This document shows positions 1-8,661 of a stretch of DNA of 64,000 nucleotides, piece after piece (position 1 is the stretch's first letter; each line of letters begins with the position of its first letter). The notes beneath the pieces were generated by a model. The model was not told the DNA's origin and ran no database searches. It saw nothing but the letters and a program-made list of their open reading frames with translations. The translations under genes and the position numbers were made by a program. Source of the DNA: JAAFHB01 sp963677935 (lineage in GTDB: Bacteria; Bacteroidota; Bacteroidia; Bacteroidales; Prolixibacteraceae); assembly GCA_963677935.2 (NCBI GenBank), contig CAXXEH010000003.1, positions 4,340,001 through 4,404,000 of the forward strand, given 5' to 3'.

Positions 1-1619
1 TACCGCCATTCATTATCGTTACCGGCTAGTGTGCGGGCGCCATAGATTAAGGTCCCCTTTCCGGTGAACGACCTGATTGCATTGATCGATTTTCCGGCAA
101 CTGAATCTACATTCAGATTTTCCAGTTCTGTTTTGGTGAATATGACCGAAGGTGAGATCACGTTTGCCAGACTGATATTTGCAGGCGCTTTCCAGACGCC
201 ACGGGTCCTGTCGGTTGCTGCATAAACGCCAACGACAGCCCCGCTTGGCGGCATACCGGTTAAGCTGTTACCTACGCCGGCGAGAATTGATTTGTAAATT
301 GGAAAGCGAAGTGCAAGCGACTCATCCAGTTTTTTCGTATAGGAAGCTGCTGCGCTAACAATTAGTGTAAGATAAGCCTGATTGATCTCCTCGAATAGTG
401 GCAGAAGATTATTAAACGAGAACAAACGTTTGTCTGTATCCGTAACTGCCGTGGGAGGTATTAAAGTTGTAGCTGCGACGCCAATTACACCAGTCCAGCT
501 GGCTTCGATAAAAGTAGTAGCAGTATTTGTCGCAGTATAAGTTCCAATTTTTGCAGCTGTTTCTGTTTCCAAACCAACGATTTTTTTGAAAGTTGGATTA
601 AAGTTGGAAGTCACAGCTGCAATAACATCTGCTTTTAAACTTGTCAGGGTCAATACTGCAGGATCAGCGGCCTTGATAAACTTATCAATCTGGGCAGCAA
701 TGGAGTAATAATACCCAAACACAGCCTTGAGATTGGCATTGGTATTACCTCCAATTCCGGCAAATGCGGCGCTCAGGGTATTCAGGGCAACCCTTAAATT
801 CCCGTTTGGAGGACTGAGTAATTTAGTTTTTGCATCGATATTTGCAACATCGGCAAATGCCTTATTTAAATCGGAAATGGCATTTTGAATGACCACATCA
901 CTCGTCAGTCCATCCAGCGTTGTGGCTACTCCCGAACGATAAATTACACTTTTAACATCGTTATAGGTCACATTTTTAGGAAGGTTAACTTTTAACCATG
1001 GCGTATATACCGCACCATAACTCAGGTAATTAATGCCCACATTATTTCTGAAAATTGCTCCCTGTGCATCATTTTCTTTGACATCCATCACAACCACACG
1101 GTCCTGTAAATCCTGGCATTGGGTGAGAGCCGCAGCCTGCACTGCAGCAATTTTACTGTCGTCGAGGGTCACGGCGTCAGGAAATAAAAGGATGGTAGGG
1201 GCAGTTTCTTTGGCAATAGCTGTGATGCCGGTGGTAAAGGCGGAATCATCAACCGATGCCGAATAGTCACCGATTGAAACGATAAAACAATCACCACCGC
1301 CGTTTGCATAAAACATACGAAGACTATCGTATAAATAAAATTTATTGCTTACCGTTGCCGACACAAAACTATTGGCATCGTTAATATTTACTTTTGTCAC
1401 AGCCGGTGACGGGCCGACGCCAAAATAGTGTTCATAATCCACCAATGATCCAATCCGTTTTGGTACGTTATTTAAATCGCCGGCGGCAAGGTTCATCGCT
1501 ATTTGCGTGTACCCGATAAACGCCGGAATAGCAGTTTCCACCTGAGCTACAGATGGTGGTAGTTTCGGGATTTCTTCAACATAAACCCCTGGGGTCTTGT
1601 ACGATGTTGCCATAGTCAT
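1..1619 (-). CDS. Contractile injection system / phage-type tail sheath protein (partial, C-terminus outside window)
   Basis: The frame is open from an ATG at 1619 to the left edge, giving about 539 residues without a stop. The N-terminus carries the sheath signature TPGVYVEEIPKLPPS followed by AFIGYT. The last readable part, LIYGARTLAGNDNEWR, matches the conserved sheath segment (GART, then D-x-EWR) that precedes the C-terminal domain. Sheath subunits polymerise around the inner tube and contract to drive it through a target membrane. The gene lies downstream of a DUF4255 protein, which favours an extracellular contractile injection system (eCIS) over a prophage. A second ATG two codons downstream is possible. 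The missing C-terminus is probably some 100-150 residues (inferred from family size). Confidence 0.88.
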   Translation of the reverse strand, partial: MTMATSYKTPGVYVEEIPKLPPSVAQVETAIPAFIGYTQIAMNLAAGDLNNVPKRIGSLVDYEHYFGVGPSPAVTKVNINDANSFVSATVSNKFYLYDSLRMFYANGGGDCFIVSIGDYSASVDDSAFTTGITAIAKETAPTILLFPDAVTLDDSKIAAVQAAALTQCQDLQDRVVVMDVKENDAQGAIFRNNVGINYLSYGAVYTPWLKVNLPKNVTYNDVKSVIYRSGVATTLDGLTSDVVIQNAISDLNKAFADVANIDAKTKLLSPPNGNLRVALNTLSAAFAGIGGNTNANLKAVFGYYYSIAAQIDKFIKAADPAVLTLTSLKADVIAAVTSNFNPTFKKIVGLETETAAKIGTYTATNTATTFIEASWTGVIGVAATTLIPPTAVTDTDKRLFSFNNLLPLFEEINQAYLTLIVSAAASYTKKLDESLALRFPIYKSILAGVGNSLTGMPPSGAVVGVYAATDRTRGVWKAPANISLANVISPSVIFTKTELENLNVDSVAGKSINAIRSFTGKGTLIYGARTLAGNDNEWR

Positions 1620-1645
1620 TTAATTTAAAGTGATGAAATGAATCC

Positions 1646-2662
1646 TTATTCAAATATTTCCGTGTAAATTTTCTCTATTCTTTTTGTTGGGTCATTACTC
1701 TCAAATTTTACCTTTACAACCGGGTCTCCTGGTTTCATTTTTGTGCCTGCATTTCCGGTATAGGTGAAAGGGAGCGATGAACTACTTTCCGAAACCGGTG
1801 CACCCGTGTTTTTATTTAGGTACTTCCAATAGGCTGATCTGTTTTTAAAACGAAGCTGAAAGATGGGTGTTGTATCTTTTGCAATACCCAAACTGGTACA
1901 GCTAAAATCAGGATCAACCGGATTTGCTGCAGTAATATTGATGATTCCAAATACATTGTCGGGAATTTCATCAGAAAGCAAAATACCCCTGGCAGGTACT
2001 CCCGTCAATCCAGCCGGTGGAACAAGAACCGGTGTATCGTTCTGATGGATAAAAACCGGCATTTTTGAGGCAAGAGCGTTGATCTGTTGGGTAGTGGCGC
2101 CGGGCTGGCTATTGATCAACTGAACCAGCGCTCCAGCTGTAATATTCATATATTCAGCCTTATCAGTGGGCATCGAACCCGGAATCTCTTTTGAAAGAAA
2201 GAGGGATTTATTTGGATTCACGCCCCGTGAAGTTCCGGTAAGGTTCGAAAATACAGGAATGTTCTCCTTAAATCTCAGTATTTTGTCCTGGGATGCATCA
2301 TACATTTCAACAATTTTCCTGTTTAGCAAAGTTAAAGAGGTGAAGTTGAAGAATGCACCATCTTTTATAGTCACAATAAAGGAAAACACCTCATTATCAG
2401 GTATTTTTTTTGATTTTGGAACAGCAACAAGAAATCCCAGTGAAGTCTCCTTAAAAACACCTTTTAATGCTTTTATTTTGTTTGTTGTGGCAGAAGTGGG
2501 GCTTATTTCCAGGAATGTGCGCGCATCGTAGGTTAAAAGTAATTTGTTTCTTTTAATTTCCGGCAGGGTATCATATATTGCTGATCCTTCGTCGAGCCAG
2601 TAATGGTGCAATAATCGCACCTCAAAAAGACGCTTGTATCCAATCACAATTCGTTCTGCCAT
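1646..2662 (-). CDS. Uncharacterised protein of the injection-system operon (338 aa)
   Basis: I do not recognise a domain. The protein has no signal peptide or membrane segment and is rich in beta-prone, polar sequence. The start MAERIVIGYKRLFEVRLLHHYWLDEG reads like a short conserved N-terminal motif. It sits between the DUF4255 gene (1 nt gap upstream) and the sheath gene (about 26 nt gap downstream), all on the minus strand, so it is very likely co-transcribed and part of the particle or its assembly. A cap, tail-terminator adaptor or tube-associated role is possible but not demonstrated. Confidence 0.7.
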   Translation of the reverse strand: MAERIVIGYKRLFEVRLLHHYWLDEGSAIYDTLPEIKRNKLLLTYDARTFLEISPTSATTNKIKALKGVFKETSLGFLVAVPKSKKIPDNEVFSFIVTIKDGAFFNFTSLTLLNRKIVEMYDASQDKILRFKENIPVFSNLTGTSRGVNPNKSLFLSKEIPGSMPTDKAEYMNITAGALVQLINSQPGATTQQINALASKMPVFIHQNDTPVLVPPAGLTGVPARGILLSDEIPDNVFGIINITAANPVDPDFSCTSLGIAKDTTPIFQLRFKNRSAYWKYLNKNTGAPVSESSSSLPFTYTGNAGTKMKPGDPVVKVKFESNDPTKRIEKIYTEIFE

Positions 2663-2663
2663 A

Positions 2664-3299
2664 TCATCGAGTATTTTTATGGTAAAACTCGCTGACCACT
2701 TCGGTGATCAGGCCGCTTTCGTTATATACCGCCCTGAATTTCAAATCGAACATCCGCATCGTGTACATCACAAATGGGTATTGTTTGCCACCCAAGGTTC
2801 CCCAAAGGTGATTTACCTCCTCAAGTGTCGGAGAATACAGATCAAAAATTATTTTAAAAGTTTCGAGCCGGTCAAGGGCATTAGGGGGTGCATTACTCGT
2901 GATGGAGGATGGGGCCACATCATCCTGGGTGAAGACATTTTTTGACTGGAAGAAACGTAATGCACGTGACAAAACCAGCAATGCATTGTTGTAATTGGAA
3001 TGTGTGGCTGTAGCCAGTATCAGGAAATTAAGGAAGATAGGTGGATTTTCGTAAGTTGCCCTAAGTGTGGTATCGTTCCTGACAAAATTGGGTAGGTTTT
3101 TCAAAGCCTTCTCTTCTTTGACATTTACCACCGAAAAAATAAGCTTATCCCTGGCCACCCCACCATTATTCCCCGAACCTGCCAATCCTTCGGCAAGGTT
3201 TCCCGACTGAACTTCATCATTCGATGCCGGTACGCCGTAAGCATCCTCGAGATGCTTTTTGAGTTCATTAATTACAATACTTAAACCATGTGAAATCAT
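2664..3299 (-). CDS. DUF4255 (Pvc16/Afp16-type) tail terminator-like protein
   Basis: The 211-residue protein has the layout of DUF4255 proteins: an N-terminal helix (MISHGLSIVINELKKHLEDA), a middle part with LIFSVVNVKEEKALKN, the core PPIFLNFLILATATHSNYNNALLVLSRALRFFQSK, and a C-terminal strand region. In known eCIS clusters the DUF4255 protein (Pvc16/Afp16) caps the sheath and tube at the distal end. It is the first gene of the leftward cluster, 1 nt from the next gene. The family call is recognised from motifs; the role is inferred from known eCIS. Confidence 0.8.
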   Translation of the reverse strand: MISHGLSIVINELKKHLEDAYGVPASNDEVQSGNLAEGLAGSGNNGGVARDKLIFSVVNVKEEKALKNLPNFVRNDTTLRATYENPPIFLNFLILATATHSNYNNALLVLSRALRFFQSKNVFTQDDVAPSSITSNAPPNALDRLETFKIIFDLYSPTLEEVNHLWGTLGGKQYPFVMYTMRMFDLKFRAVYNESGLITEVVSEFYHKNTR

Positions 3300-3627
3300 C
3301 GCTTAAGAATTTAAAAACTATTTCATTTGAATAGGAACCTAATCGACTGAAATTCTATTTTTTATGTTAAGACTAAATCCAGACCCCATATGCTAAAATC
3401 ATCAACCAATATACCTTCAACGAATTTTTAAAGCAAAAGGTTTCAATTTGTATAAAATTTGTTTTTGAGGAACAAACAAAATCACAGATTAACGACGTGA
3501 ATAACCAATCGATTTTAGCATAATTATATTTTATTAATATAATATGACTTTTCTCATATTAATTGACTTTGATGAAGAATTGTTACTTTATTTACTGGCT
3601 GATGCAGTTAAGTTGACGAATGGGACC
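3300..3627. promoter_or_regulatory. AT-rich intergenic region upstream of the injection-system operon, with a 12-bp inverted repeat
   Basis: No gene is visible. A perfect 12-bp inverted repeat, TATGCTAAAATC at 3389-3400 and GATTTTAGCATA at 3511-3522, encloses about 110 bp. Immediately after it, at about 3524-3545, lies an AT-rich hairpin (ATTATATT/AATATAAT). No convincing -33/-7 promoter pair could be assigned on the minus strand. The inverted repeat could be a looping operator or part of a terminator for the neighbouring leftward gene. Confidence 0.4.
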
Positions 3628-4344
3628 TTAGTTTGTTGAGAGGGAGAGTCCAACCACAAAAAAAGTTTTTTCTAACTGGGGATTACGAATTAAGGAGGAG
3701 AATATTGGCAATCTAAACTTCTCAGTAAAATGAATATCATAGCTCACCTTCAGGCTGATATTTACAAAACCGGCCTTTTCAGCGTAAGATCCGGCAGCAG
3801 GAGTCATACCCACATTAAAATCCATGGGCAATTGTTTTTTTGTATTGAATTTATAACCTGCCTCCAAATAAGTTGCATCATCATTGTAGAAAAACCGGTT
3901 ATAACTAACATAAATTGGAAAATTTTCACCGCCGGCATAGGCAAGATTTACCTCGGCATAAGAGCCCAAGCTACTAAACGGTATGTTAAAATAACCTCCA
4001 TGGGTGTTACCATTCTCATCTTCAAATGGAGAATTGTAATCGAAAACAGAAATTGAAAATTGTTTGAACTTGTATTTTGCCCATAAATCATATTCGCTAT
4101 ACCCGTTGGTGGCGCCAAAACTACCCCAATAACCTATTTCAAAATTCCTATAAGTTCCGACTAATGAAGGCTGAATGTGAAAACTATTTGAATCGTCAAA
4201 TCCAAGGCCAATGTTTGATCCACGCCAGATATACCTGCTCACCACATCAACTCCGGCAATGATTCTCAATTTTTTCTGAGAAAATAAAGTTCCGCTTTGC
4301 AGAACTAAAATTACCACAAATACGATTCTGATTCTTTGTTTCAT
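3628..4344 (-). CDS. TorF-family putative porin / outer-membrane beta-barrel
   Basis: The 238-residue protein begins with a signal peptide (MKQRIRIVFVVILVLQSGTLFSQ). It is followed by VDVVSRYIWRGSNIG, the hallmark of the TIGR02001/TorF putative porin family. The rest alternates aromatic and polar residues as in transmembrane beta-strands, and it ends in LSLSTN. It is predicted to sit in the outer membrane. Substrate is unknown. It is a single-gene unit, transcribed away from the kinase gene at 4519. Confidence 0.75.
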   Translation of the reverse strand: MKQRIRIVFVVILVLQSGTLFSQKKLRIIAGVDVVSRYIWRGSNIGLGFDDSNSFHIQPSLVGTYRNFEIGYWGSFGATNGYSEYDLWAKYKFKQFSISVFDYNSPFEDENGNTHGGYFNIPFSSLGSYAEVNLAYAGGENFPIYVSYNRFFYNDDATYLEAGYKFNTKKQLPMDFNVGMTPAAGSYAEKAGFVNISLKVSYDIHFTEKFRLPIFSSLIRNPQLEKTFFVVGLSLSTN

Positions 4345-4518
4345 TTTTTGTGTTGTTTAGTTTTAAAATCGACTAATCCATTTTATTTCGCTTTTATAGC
4401 AAAGCGATTGCCAATCGGTTATCCGGAAATATAAAAATAATATTTAGTTTTAGAAGTTAATTGATTCTGCCGATAGATTTACCGATCGCTTCGTTATTAT
4501 AAGAAAATTTGAATCTCA

Positions 4519-5664
4519 ATGTCTGAAATCCCTCACCTTAAAAAAAAAATCGGAGGCTCCTGGCTGGTCTGGATGCAAAACAGCAATTCGTACCTTCAAC
4601 TGGAAGAACCTGCCTGGTTTGTATTCAATAAAACTACGCATAGGTACAAGTCGGCTACGATTGCAAAAGATTTTGCCCTCCGTTATGGGGTTTCCACCGG
4701 TGAAAGCGAGGTATTTGTAAAGGAGATCTGTTCTCAAACCGAAAAACTAAACCAGATCGATATTGCCCAAAATAAGTCAGCTCTGGCGAATTATAAGATC
4801 GATGATCAAATATTTTGCCCATTTTCTGTTCACTACTACCAGCTGGGAGATAAGCGGATTGCCTTCTCCTGTGAAACTCCGAATTTTGAAAATTATATTC
4901 ACCCCCTGATCTGCCATCTCGAATCGGATAAAAGTAACAACGCGATGGCACTTTTTGAGTTATTTACCTATGAAGAACAGATTGTGTTCCGTTTTAATGG
5001 CGAAGTAAAGGGAATATGGTCTGGTGATGAGACCCATTTGGTAAAAGGGCTTATCTTCATGTTTTTGATAAATGTAATTTATGATAAAAACGATACAGAC
5101 TGGCTGATGACCGTTCACGCCTCAGCCATCACGAATGGAAAAAAAACGATCCTCTTTACCGCCCCTCCCGGCCACGGGAAAACCACCATCGCCGCGTTAC
5201 TCCAATCACGTGGGTACCGGCTAATCTCTGATGATTTTGTTCCAATCGACAGGAATTCTTTTAAGGCATATCCCTTCCCTATCGCTATGTCCATCAAACA
5301 AGGCGCCATGGAGGTACTTTCCACCTTATTCGCCGGGCTCAATCAAAAGGAAATCAACTATATCACACCTGAAAAAAGTGTACGATACCTGGTGCCTGAT
5401 CCCGATCTTGATGTTTTTCAGGCCCTCTTCCCTGTCCGTGAATTCATTTTTGTCAATTACAACAGTTCGGTAGATTTCTTATGGGAAAAACTTGACAAAG
5501 TCAAAGCGATAAAGCTTTTGCTTGATCAAGCCTGGGTAGTACCGTCTCAAGGCAATGCGGCAATCCTCTTCGAATGGATTACAAAGCTCTCTTTTTTTCA
5601 ATTGACTTATTCCAATAATGAAAAGGCGCTCAATAAGATCACTAAACTGTTTGACCATGCATAA
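4519..5664 (+). CDS. HPr-kinase-like serine kinase with N-terminal PqqD/RRE-like segment
   Basis: The 381-residue protein has a P-loop A215-PPGHGKTT-223 and a downstream ISDDF acidic motif, the arrangement of the HPr kinase/phosphorylase C-terminal domain. Residues 10-75 (a WLVWMQNSNSYLQL strand, then an IAKDFALRYGVS helix and SEVFVKEIC helix) look like a PqqD/RiPP recognition element; this is a weaker call. HPr-kinase homologues paired with a nucleotidyltransferase modify the C-terminus of some lasso peptides (paeninodin type) and also occur in exosortase loci. The next gene overlaps by 8 nt and encodes such a nucleotidyltransferase. No precursor peptide, cyclase or transporter is visible nearby, so the substrate is unknown. 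Confidence 0.72.
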   Translation: MSEIPHLKKKIGGSWLVWMQNSNSYLQLEEPAWFVFNKTTHRYKSATIAKDFALRYGVSTGESEVFVKEICSQTEKLNQIDIAQNKSALANYKIDDQIFCPFSVHYYQLGDKRIAFSCETPNFENYIHPLICHLESDKSNNAMALFELFTYEEQIVFRFNGEVKGIWSGDETHLVKGLIFMFLINVIYDKNDTDWLMTVHASAITNGKKTILFTAPPGHGKTTIAALLQSRGYRLISDDFVPIDRNSFKAYPFPIAMSIKQGAMEVLSTLFAGLNQKEINYITPEKSVRYLVPDPDLDVFQALFPVREFIFVNYNSSVDFLWEKLDKVKAIKLLLDQAWVVPSQGNAAILFEWITKLSFFQLTYSNNEKALNKITKLFDHA

Positions 5665-6775
5665 TAAAGAGTTGTTCTATTTTTTAGGTCGATGCCTGAT
5701 ACTTGATGAGCACCCTGAATTCAGAGAAGAAATCATTGAGAAAATTGAGTCTGACGAGATCGATTGGCAAAATTTCGTTGTACTGGGCAGTAATCATTTA
5801 ATTCTGCCGGCAATTTACCGGATATTTACAACTCATGAAATTATTAATTCTTTACCCGATGATCTTGCACTATTTTTAAAGGAAATCTTTGATCTGAATC
5901 TATCCAGGAACGAGCAGATCCTGTCTCAAATCAGGGAGGTTACCGCATTGCTGAATAAAAACAACATCTATCCGTTGTATTTAAAAGGGGCCGCCCATTT
6001 ACTGGATGGGCTTTATTCAAATAACGGGGAACGTATTTTGGGAGATATTGATTTCCTGGTTCCTGAAAAAGATTATCTGTCCACAGCAAAACTTTTAGAA
6101 ACCGAAGGATACTCAACCTTGGAAGGTAGTTCGGCGTACTTTAAACCTGAGACTTTAAAGCACTATCCCCGACTTATAAAATCGGGCTATCCGGCTGATC
6201 TCGAAGTTCATCGCTTACTTACTGCCAATCATCTGAGTTGGTTTAATCCACCAATTATGGAGCGGGAGAAAAAACCGGTTTTATCAATTAGTGGATGCTT
6301 TGTCCCATCCGAAAGGATCAAGATTATTCACAATTTCGTTCACGGCCAGTTAAGTCATGATGGTCATCTCAACGGTCTCGTCTCTTTCAGGGATTTGTAT
6401 GATTTATACCTCCTCTCGAAAAGAACTCCTTTAGATCAGGTCATCCCTGATCTAAAAAAGAGAAGGAAGGCTGTTGTCTATTTTGCATTCGCAGACAAAG
6501 CATTCGGATTGGAAAAAAGACTCTATTCCGAAAGTAGTTTTTCAGCCCGGCTTTTTTTAATGAAACACGATCTGAATTACAGTTCTCCGCTCTTCTTTAA
6601 AATTCATCGTACGCTCTTATTCCTTGGGAAAAAGATATTCCTGGGATATATTGGACAGTCAATTCAATCCATCTATTCGAGTAAAATGCGCCGATCTGTA
6701 ATCGGACGGCTCAGCAGTTGGCAATGGTATCGTGCACATTTTCAGACGTATATTGATTTTTTTGTGTCAAAATAA
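5657..6775 (+). CDS. Nucleotidyltransferase family protein (PF14907-like)
   Basis: I chose the ATG at 5657 (MHNKELFYFLGRC) rather than 5618 because it matches family start positions and leaves only an 8-nt overlap with the kinase gene, suggesting translational coupling; it gives 372 residues. Motifs of the NTP_transf_5 family are clear: PLYLKGAAHLLDGLY, then the metal-binding GDIDFLV, then DLEVHR, and later HNFVHGQLSHDG. These proteins often accompany HPr-kinase-like proteins in RiPP and exosortase loci. The acceptor is unknown. Confidence 0.78.
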   Translation: MHNKELFYFLGRCLILDEHPEFREEIIEKIESDEIDWQNFVVLGSNHLILPAIYRIFTTHEIINSLPDDLALFLKEIFDLNLSRNEQILSQIREVTALLNKNNIYPLYLKGAAHLLDGLYSNNGERILGDIDFLVPEKDYLSTAKLLETEGYSTLEGSSAYFKPETLKHYPRLIKSGYPADLEVHRLLTANHLSWFNPPIMEREKKPVLSISGCFVPSERIKIIHNFVHGQLSHDGHLNGLVSFRDLYDLYLLSKRTPLDQVIPDLKKRRKAVVYFAFADKAFGLEKRLYSESSFSARLFLMKHDLNYSSPLFFKIHRTLLFLGKKIFLGYIGQSIQSIYSSKMRRSVIGRLSSWQWYRAHFQTYIDFFVSK

Positions 6776-6897
6776 AAGTCAATCTGCGAAATCAGATTAA
6801 TTATTTGTATATCAACATTATAATGTTAATATTTTTTTAATTTTAGTGGTTTTAAAAGTTGCAATTTTATATAAATTAGTGGAAAATCCTTTGACAA

Positions 6898-7428
6898 ATG
6901 AAAGGCAAACTACCCGCTCAGGAACAAAGAAATATTTTTCGTCCAATTTTAATTGAAATTATCAATCCTTGCCACGAAGTTGCAGTTTTATCGGCGAAGG
7001 TAGAGTGGAAGCGGTTTGAGAACGACTTTGGTCAATTGTATTCCAATACGGGTAAACCCGGAGTCCCAATCCGCACCATGGTTGGGTTATTGATGCTTAA
7101 ACGGCTTTATAATCTTGGCGATACATCAGTTATGGAGGAATGGGTTCAGAATCCCTACTTTCAGTACTTCTGCGGCGAATCGGAATTTCAATGGAAGTTC
7201 CCTTGCGACCCTTCAGATCTGGTCTATTTTCGCAAAAGAATAGGTACCGAAGGTGCTGAACTTATTGCTCATTTTTCGGATGAACTTTTTAAGGATAAAA
7301 TTCGTCAGAACCACTTACCTGCTGGAATCATTTCAAGTGAGAAAGAAATAACCCACCCTTCGGAAGGTAAAATATTGACCAGGATCATTGAACTATGCAA
7401 AAATATTGCGAACAAAGGAGGGCATTAA
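6898..7428 (+). pseudogene. Truncated IS5-family (DUF772) transposase remnant
   Basis: The 176-residue ORF contains the N-terminal transposase domain (FENDFGQLYSNTGKPGVPIRTMVGLLMLKRLYNLGD, then WVQNPYFQYFCG, CDPSDLVYFRKRIG). It then jumps to EKEITHPSEGKILTRIIELC, the segment that normally follows the first catalytic Asp (DTTVQEKNI..P). The DTTVQ stretch is absent and the protein stops about 20 residues later, so the DDE core is missing. It is an inactive IS remnant. No flanking inverted repeats could be assigned. Confidence 0.82.
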
Positions 7429-7545
7429 AACGCCACCTATTAATCGATAACCCACTCCAACTGATCCAAATTCGTCCTTACTACACACTTCATCCAGGGT
7501 TCCATCTCGTGGAAATATTTTGTATATTTGTATAAAGATAAGGAC

Positions 7546-8257
7546 ATGCGCTATCTTGATCCCAAAAATGGTCTCACCTTCAGGAAGGTATTCGGAGAGC
7601 ACCCGCGGTTACTCAAGAGCTTTCTGAACGCCATGTTTCCGCTTTCGGTACCGATTAAGTATCTTGAATACCTCCCCGCAGAACTGGTACCCGAGGTGCC
7701 GTTGCTGAAGTTTTCGATCGTCGATGTCCGCTGTGTTGACGAGCAGGGTCGGCAGTTTATCGTGGAGATGCAAATGTTGTGGACCGACAGTTTCAAGACC
7801 CGGGTACTGTTCAATGCCAGCAAGGCTCGAATTTGTGTTCGTGGAGATACCTAAGTTCAAGGCAGCCAATTACAACGAGAAGCGACTTCAGGTGTTGTGG
7901 CTAAGGTATTTGTCAGAGATTAAAAACGCCACCGAAACGATATCGCCCGAATTGTTTGAGGTGCAGGAAATACGCGAAGCCATTGAGCTGTTGCAGGAGA
8001 GCGCATACACCAAATCAGAATTAGTGGCGTACGACAAATACTGGGACAGCATCAGCGTTGAACGAACCTTGCTTGTAGACTCTTTTGCTGAAGGGAAGAT
8101 GGAAGGAAAGATCGAAGGAAAATCCGAAGGAATCAACCTGATGATTGTTAATGGAAATAAAGCTGGCATCTCAATTGAAATCTTATCTGTTATGGCACAA
8201 ATCAGCGCTGAGGAAGTAGAAGCGATTTTGAGAAATTACGGTTTGATAAAGCTTTAA
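7546..8257 (+). pseudogene. Rpn-family (PD-(D/E)XK) recombination-promoting nuclease, copy 1, internal frameshifting deletion
   Basis: The N-terminal part starts at 7546 (MRYLDPKNGLTFRKVFGEHP) and keeps the nuclease core (IVDVRCVDEQGRQFIVEMQM). It reads FNASKA and then enters a wrong frame, ending at 7854. From about 7829 a second frame continues with LEFVFVEIPKFKAANYNEKR, then YDKYWDSISVERTLL and the glycine/glutamate tail (EGKMEGKIEGKSEG), to 8257. The segment normally between FNASKA and LEFVFVE, some 60 residues in full-length relatives, is gone and the reading frame is shifted. A related, more deleted copy lies at 17544. Confidence 0.83.
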
Positions 8258-8260
8258 CAA

Positions 8261-8287
8261 CCTTCGAGGTTTCAGAAACCTCGAAGG
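8261..8287. repeat. Palindromic repeat, AAGGTTT/AAACCTT type
   Basis: Arms CCTTCGAGGTTT (8261-8272) and AAACCTCGAAGG (8276-8287) form a perfect 12-bp stem with a CAG loop, just after the Rpn remnant. It may act as a terminator-like hairpin. A related imperfect palindrome lies at 39018-39050. It is followed at 8309-8336 by a C-rich/G-rich hairpin (TCCCCCCT/AGGGGGGA). Confidence 0.7.
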
Positions 8288-8339
8288 CTGATTCAATAAA
8301 ATAAAATCCCCCCTACCCTCCTTTTTCTAAGGGGGGAAG

Positions 8340-8543
8340 TTATCCCCCTGGGGTCCATCTTGTCGGCGCAGAAGGGGCTCCCGACTGACCCGAAGCATGC
8401 GCCGCCTTACCCGTGCTGAGCAAAATCATCATCGTAGCTGCGGCGATATACCCTGTTTTTTGGAGCGCCTCCTTGCGGTTCATCATTTTTGCCGTCAATC
8501 CGCTAGCTTTCTCTTTGACTTTTTCGTTTTTTTTTGTTTTCAT
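8340..8543 (-). CDS. Small secreted-type peptide (67 aa), unknown function
   Basis: The ATG at 8543 (MKTKKNEKVKEK) gives 67 residues; an upstream ATG at 8594 would add 17 Lys/Asn-rich residues. It contains NRKEALQKTGYIAAATMMILLS, a basic stretch followed by a short hydrophobic segment and AAHASG, then a Pro/Ser tail ending PTRWTPGG. This reads like a signal or anchor segment plus a short exported tail. It lies about 120 bp downstream of the T9SS giant gene on the same strand, so it may be co-transcribed. No known family is assigned. Confidence 0.45.
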   Translation of the reverse strand: MKTKKNEKVKEKASGLTAKMMNRKEALQKTGYIAAATMMILLSTGKAAHASGQSGAPSAPTRWTPGG

Positions 8544-8661
8544 ATCTTCAGGTTTTTTTTTCCTATTTTGATTTTTACATTTTGCATTGTTCATTTTGCA
8601 TTCCCGGGTGGAGGATTAGGCGGTTGACTCAAAAACTTTTTTCATTCTTTAATTGTTTCCT

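Noticed and set aside
1..3299. Prophage
   Set aside because: DUF4255 and the compact sheath order favour an injection system, and no capsid, terminase or integrase is visible; the left side is out of view.
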